A stretch of 10,041 bases of DNA from contig JAFGIZ010000164.1 of the NCBI GenBank assembly GCA_016929365.1, positions 1 through 10,041 on the forward strand, written 5' to 3'. The position numbers were made by a program, and so were the translations under genes. This document shows, piece by piece, positions 8,075 through 10,041 of this stretch; position 1 is the stretch's first letter, and the number at the start of each line of letters is the position of its first letter. The stretch comes from Lentisphaerota bacterium. GTDB lineage: Bacteria; Verrucomicrobiota; Kiritimatiellia; UBA8416; JAFGIZ01. The notes under the pieces are model-generated. The model was not told where the DNA came from. It ran no database searches and saw only the letters and a list, made by a program, of their open reading frames with translations.

Positions 8075-8997
8075 GGCATCGTCCTTTCTACAACTCTCAA
8101 CTTGGCCGAGCGCGCGCGCGGATTCCGCCGGCACTCCTCCGCCGAGGGCGTCAGCGGCTTGCGGGTCACACGATGCACGGCCGGGGTTTCCCCCCGCCAG
8201 ACCCGGCCGCCCTGCGCCAGGGACTCCCACCGCCCGGCGTGGGCCGCGAAACACCGCTTGACCGCCCGGTCTTCCACACTGTGAAACGAAATCACCGCCA
8301 TCCGTCCGCCGGGCTTGAGCACGCGCAGACCCGCTTCCAGGCCCGCCTCCAGGTGCTCCAGTTCCCGGTTCACCGCCATTCGGATCGCCTGGAAAGTCTG
8401 CGTGGCGGGGTGTGTCCGGCCCCGCCGGCCGCCCCGGGCCGCACGGACAAGCCCCGCCAGCCGGAGCGTTGTATCGACCGGGGCCTCCGCACGCGCCCGC
8501 ACGATGCGGCGCGCAATACGGCGCGCCGCCCGCTCCTCGCCGAAGCCGCGCAGCACGCGGCAGAGCTCCGCTTCGTCGACGTCCCGCAACCAGGCCGCCG
8601 CGGTCGGTCCCGCCGACGGGTCCATGCGCATGTCCAGCGGACCGTCCGCCTGGAAGGTGAACCCCCGGCGCGCCTCGTCGAGTTGTTCCGACGACACCCC
8701 CAGGTCCAGCAAGACGCCGTCCACGGCCTCGACGCCGCATGCCTGTACCGCTTCGTCCATCTCCGCGTAACTCCCGTGCCGCAACGCCGTGCGCGCCGGC
8801 GCCTCCCGCAACCGCGCCCGCGCCCGCTCCAGCGCCTCGGTGTCCACGTCCAAACCGATCACCAGGCCCGCGGCCCCCGCGCGCTCCGCCATCGCCCGCG
8901 CATGGCCTCCGCTTCCCACGGTCCCGTCCACGTACACGCCGCCCGGCTTCACGTTCAACTGCTCCAGCACCTCGGTCGCCATCACCGGCTCATGCAT
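8071..8997 (-). CDS. rsmH: 16S rRNA (cytosine(1402)-N(4))-methyltransferase
   Basis: RsmH (MraW) methylates N4 of C1402 in the decoding centre of 16S rRNA using S-adenosylmethionine. The SAM-binding fold shows DGTVGSGGHA (24-33), IGLDVDTEAL (47-56) and LLDLGVSSEQLD (97-108). Other family signatures are MRMD (123-126), HPATQTFQAIRMAVN (196-210), the FHSVEDRAVK segment (238-247), RKPLTPSAEE and the C-terminal NPRARSAKLR. I chose ATG 8997 because the family typically begins M-x-H-x-PV (here MHEPVMATEV), giving 308 residues. A GTG at 9018 in the same frame would add seven residues. Neither start has a convincing Shine-Dalgarno sequence, so the choice is open. It directly follows mraZ and overlaps ftsL by 4 bases. 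Confidence 0.96.
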   Translation of the reverse strand: MHEPVMATEVLEQLNVKPGGVYVDGTVGSGGHARAMAERAGAAGLVIGLDVDTEALERARARLREAPARTALRHGSYAEMDEAVQACGVEAVDGVLLDLGVSSEQLDEARRGFTFQADGPLDMRMDPSAGPTAAAWLRDVDEAELCRVLRGFGEERAARRIARRIVRARAEAPVDTTLRLAGLVRAARGGRRGRTHPATQTFQAIRMAVNRELEHLEAGLEAGLRVLKPGGRMAVISFHSVEDRAVKRCFAAHAGRWESLAQGGRVWRGETPAVHRVTRKPLTPSAEECRRNPRARSAKLRVVERTMP

Positions 8998-9033
8998 CGC
9001 TGTCCGTTCCGCCGGCACGGGCCGCGGCCCGCG

Positions 9034-9513
9034 CTAGAAGCCCACGTACTTCGCCGCTTCCCGCACGCTGTCCGGGTCCATGCCGCCGGCCGACTTCAAC
9101 GCTTCGGGCGCCCAGAGCTCGAACGTCTCGAAGGCGCCCACAAGCTTCACCTGGTCCACTAACCCCGCGTACTCCAGCAACTCGTTCTTGATCCGGATGC
9201 GCCCCTGCGCATCCCACGACACCAGGTCCGATTGCGCCGCGAGGACCCGCGCAAACTGGCGCGCCCTGGGGTCGGAGATCGCGTGCTGCCGCAACCGCTC
9301 GATCCGCCGCATCATCTCCGCCGCCGGGAAACAACGCAGGCAGCGCTGATTGACGTCCGGCAGGATGTACAGGCTCCGGGGCGTGCCGATCTGGGCCCGC
9401 CACTCCGAGGGAATCGTCAACCGTTTCTTCGGATCCAGCGAATGCGTGAAGTTGCTGACAAAAACACCCTGCCCGGCAACTTCATCCTCCAGCACTGGGT
9501 TCGCCTGCTCCAT
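9034..9513 (-). CDS. mraZ: transcriptional regulator MraZ
   Basis: MraZ is a DNA-binding protein of the AbrB-like superfamily that usually heads the dcw operon and, in the bacteria studied, binds repeats in its own promoter. Two MraZ repeats are visible: HSLDPKKRLTIPSEWR (24-39) and, in the second half, WDAQGRIRIKNELLEYAGL (100-118) followed by VKLVGAFETFELW (122-134). The protein has 159 residues and carries about 17 residues before the point where typical MraZ proteins begin. There is no alternative start after the ATG at 9513, and an in-frame stop lies shortly upstream, so the extension appears real. The ribosome site is a G-rich AGAGGGGG about 11 bases upstream, rather distant. It is the first gene of the cluster; rsmH follows after 15-36 bases depending on its start. 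Confidence 0.95.
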   Translation of the reverse strand: MEQANPVLEDEVAGQGVFVSNFTHSLDPKKRLTIPSEWRAQIGTPRSLYILPDVNQRCLRCFPAAEMMRRIERLRQHAISDPRARQFARVLAAQSDLVSWDAQGRIRIKNELLEYAGLVDQVKLVGAFETFELWAPEALKSAGGMDPDSVREAAKYVGF

Positions 9514-9542
9514 TACTCCATCATCCCCCTCTACGTGACACT

Positions 9543-9571
9543 AATCAACACATTGCCCCACCATAAGTCAA
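9543..9571 (-). promoter_or_regulatory. candidate promoter of the dcw operon
   Basis: Reading the minus strand, TTGACT (9571-9566) is followed after 17 bases by TTGATT (9548-9543). The -35 matches the sigma-70 consensus in 5 of 6 positions; the -10 is poor (3 of 6). The predicted transcript would begin about 25 bases before the mraZ ATG. The spacer holds one TGGGG, which resembles a half site of the E. coli MraZ box, but only one copy is seen. Confidence 0.35.
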
Positions 9572-9572
9572 T

Positions 9573-9600
9573 AAACTTTTTGCAGATATTGAAACTTTTT
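9573..9600 (-). repeat. tandem AAAAAGTTT repeat upstream of mraZ
   Basis: Two exact copies of AAAAAGTTT on the minus strand (9600-9592 and 9581-9573) start 19 bases apart, just upstream of the TTGACT element. They could be the two A-tract subsites of an UP element for RNA polymerase alpha, or repeats bound by MraZ. The AAAGTG-type repeats known for mollicute MraZ are similar but not the same. The AT-rich stretch stands out in this GC-rich DNA. Confidence 0.4.
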
Positions 9601-9699
9601 CCTGTCTCTTGGAAATGCGGCGCCGCCCGTACGCGAAGCGGATGCCGCCAGGGGCAGCGGAAAGAGCCTTATGGGACGGCTGGCGCAGGCTCCCGGCGC

Positions 9700-9729
9700 T
9701 TGACAACCGCCCTGCGGCTCTGCTATGAC
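9700..9729 (+). promoter_or_regulatory. sigma-70-type promoter, extended -10, reading toward the tRNA
   Basis: A perfect TTGACA (9700-9705) is followed after 18 bases by TATGAC (9724-9729), which matches the -10 consensus in 4 of 6 positions and is preceded by TGC, an extended -10 motif. Transcription would start near 9736, about 150 bases before the tRNA. I saw no clearer promoter nearer to it. A 7-base inverted repeat (ACCCTCC 9728-9734 and GGAGGGT 9743-9749) straddles the predicted start. Confidence 0.6.
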
Positions 9730-9735
9730 CCTCCC

Positions 9736-9886
9736 CCGTTGCGGAGGGTTGTGCGCTGCAGGGGGACGCAGCGAAAACCGTCCGTCCCGTCATGCGTTTT
9801 ACGGAGACGGGGCGGCCGGGTTACATCGCGGTCGTCCGCAACGCTGTTTGCGCGGTCCGAACGAATGGGGTCGTTCCCGCTCCGGT
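9736..9886 (+). ncRNA. hairpin-rich leader upstream of tRNA-Ala, possible structured RNA
   Basis: Between the promoter and the tRNA lie several inverted repeats: CGCTGC/GCAGCG (9754-9759 and 9768-9773), an imperfect long pairing of 9778-9790 with 9801-9815, CGCAA/TTGCG (9837-9841 and 9848-9852) and GAACGA/TCGTTC (9859-9864 and 9871-9876). I compared it by eye with SRP RNA, 6S RNA and tmRNA and recognised none. It may simply be the 5' leader of the tRNA precursor removed by RNase P. GC-rich DNA gives chance hairpins, so confidence is low. Confidence 0.25.
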
Positions 9887-9962
<76 letters not shown>

Positions 9963-9970
9963 TTTTTCAT

Positions 9971-9992
9971 CTGCTGGCCGTTCGGCCAGCAG
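9971..9992 (+). terminator. perfect hairpin just after the tRNA, weak terminator candidate
   Basis: CTGCTGGCC and GGCCAGCAG form a perfect 9-base-pair stem around a GTTC loop, starting 8 bases after the tRNA CCA. A T-run (TTTTT, 9964-9968) lies before the hairpin rather than after it, so it is not a classic intrinsic terminator for the plus strand. On the minus strand no T-run follows either. It may protect or define the tRNA 3' end. Confidence 0.35.
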
Positions 9993-10041
9993 AGCCCAGG
10001 CTCCGGGGAACTTGACGGCGAGGACGGGAAGCCCTTTCTGA

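Larger units (their letters stand above)
9514..9886. other. 373-base divergent intergenic region
   Basis: This is the longest stretch without a recognised gene. From 9514 to about 9610 it is AT-rich and holds the candidate mraZ promoter and A-tract repeats. From about 9611 to 9699 I see nothing I can name. From 9700 on it holds a plus-strand promoter and a leader with several inverted repeats running to the tRNA. Frames on both strands here (for example 9545-9793 minus) cross promoters and have no recognisable protein features, so I do not call them. Confidence 0.7.

Noticed and set aside
4284..8261. A plus-strand frame open for about 1325 codons opposite murE, ftsI and ftsL.
   Set aside because: It is antisense to genes with clear catalytic motifs. 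The product is Arg/His/Pro/Ala-rich with no recognisable domain. Long antisense frames are expected in GC-rich DNA, where stop codons are rare.
9514..9526. A three-codon leader frame (ATG ATG GAG TAA) whose stop overlaps the mraZ ATG as TAATG.
   Set aside because: The G-rich ribosome site touches its start codons with almost no spacer. It is too short to distinguish from chance.
9545..9793. A minus-strand 82-codon frame upstream of mraZ.
   Set aside because: It covers both divergent promoters, has no recognised feature, and its end crosses the AT-rich regulatory stretch.
10012..10041. TTGACG near the right edge as the -35 of a further promoter.
   Set aside because: No acceptable -10 element is visible before the window ends.

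Overview
This window carries the first part of a division and cell wall (dcw) cluster on the minus strand, read from about 9513 down to the left edge. The order is mraZ, rsmH, ftsL-like, ftsI (a class B penicillin-binding protein), murE, murF, an unrecognised 69-codon ORF, mraY, murD, then a membrane-anchored LysM protein cut by the left edge. Every named enzyme shows its family motifs. To the right, on the plus strand and divergent from the cluster, is a tRNA-Ala(GGC) gene with an encoded CCA end.

The DNA is GC-rich with strongly GC-biased third positions, which leaves very long antisense frames open; none of these looks real. MurE has the DNPR motif of meso-diaminopimelate-adding enzymes. 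Together with the complete wall pathway this points to a bacterium with DAP-type peptidoglycan, probably a diderm. The LysM protein after murD and the general style of the proteins suggest a PVC-group lineage such as Verrucomicrobiota or Kiritimatiellota. That is a weak inference, not a measurement.

The genes are packed as one transcription unit. rsmH/ftsL and murD/LysM overlap as ATGA, ftsL/ftsI overlap as TGATG, and murE/murF are 4 bases apart. The only larger gap (murF to mraY, about 200 bases) is filled by a small ORF with a strong Shine-Dalgarno sequence. MurE, MurF, MraY and MurD act in order in the cytoplasmic and membrane-linked steps toward lipid I. FtsI and FtsL act in septal synthesis, RsmH methylates 16S rRNA, and MraZ is the likely regulator of the operon.

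The 373-base region 9514-9886 separates the cluster from the tRNA. Its left part is AT-rich, with a candidate minus-strand promoter and a tandem A-tract repeat. Its right part has a good plus-strand extended -10 promoter followed by a hairpin-rich leader of about 150 bases. I found no defence system, mobile element, CRISPR array or plainly novel multi-gene system. The least ordinary items are the LysM gene inside the cluster, the small ORF between murF and mraY, and the structured leader before the tRNA.
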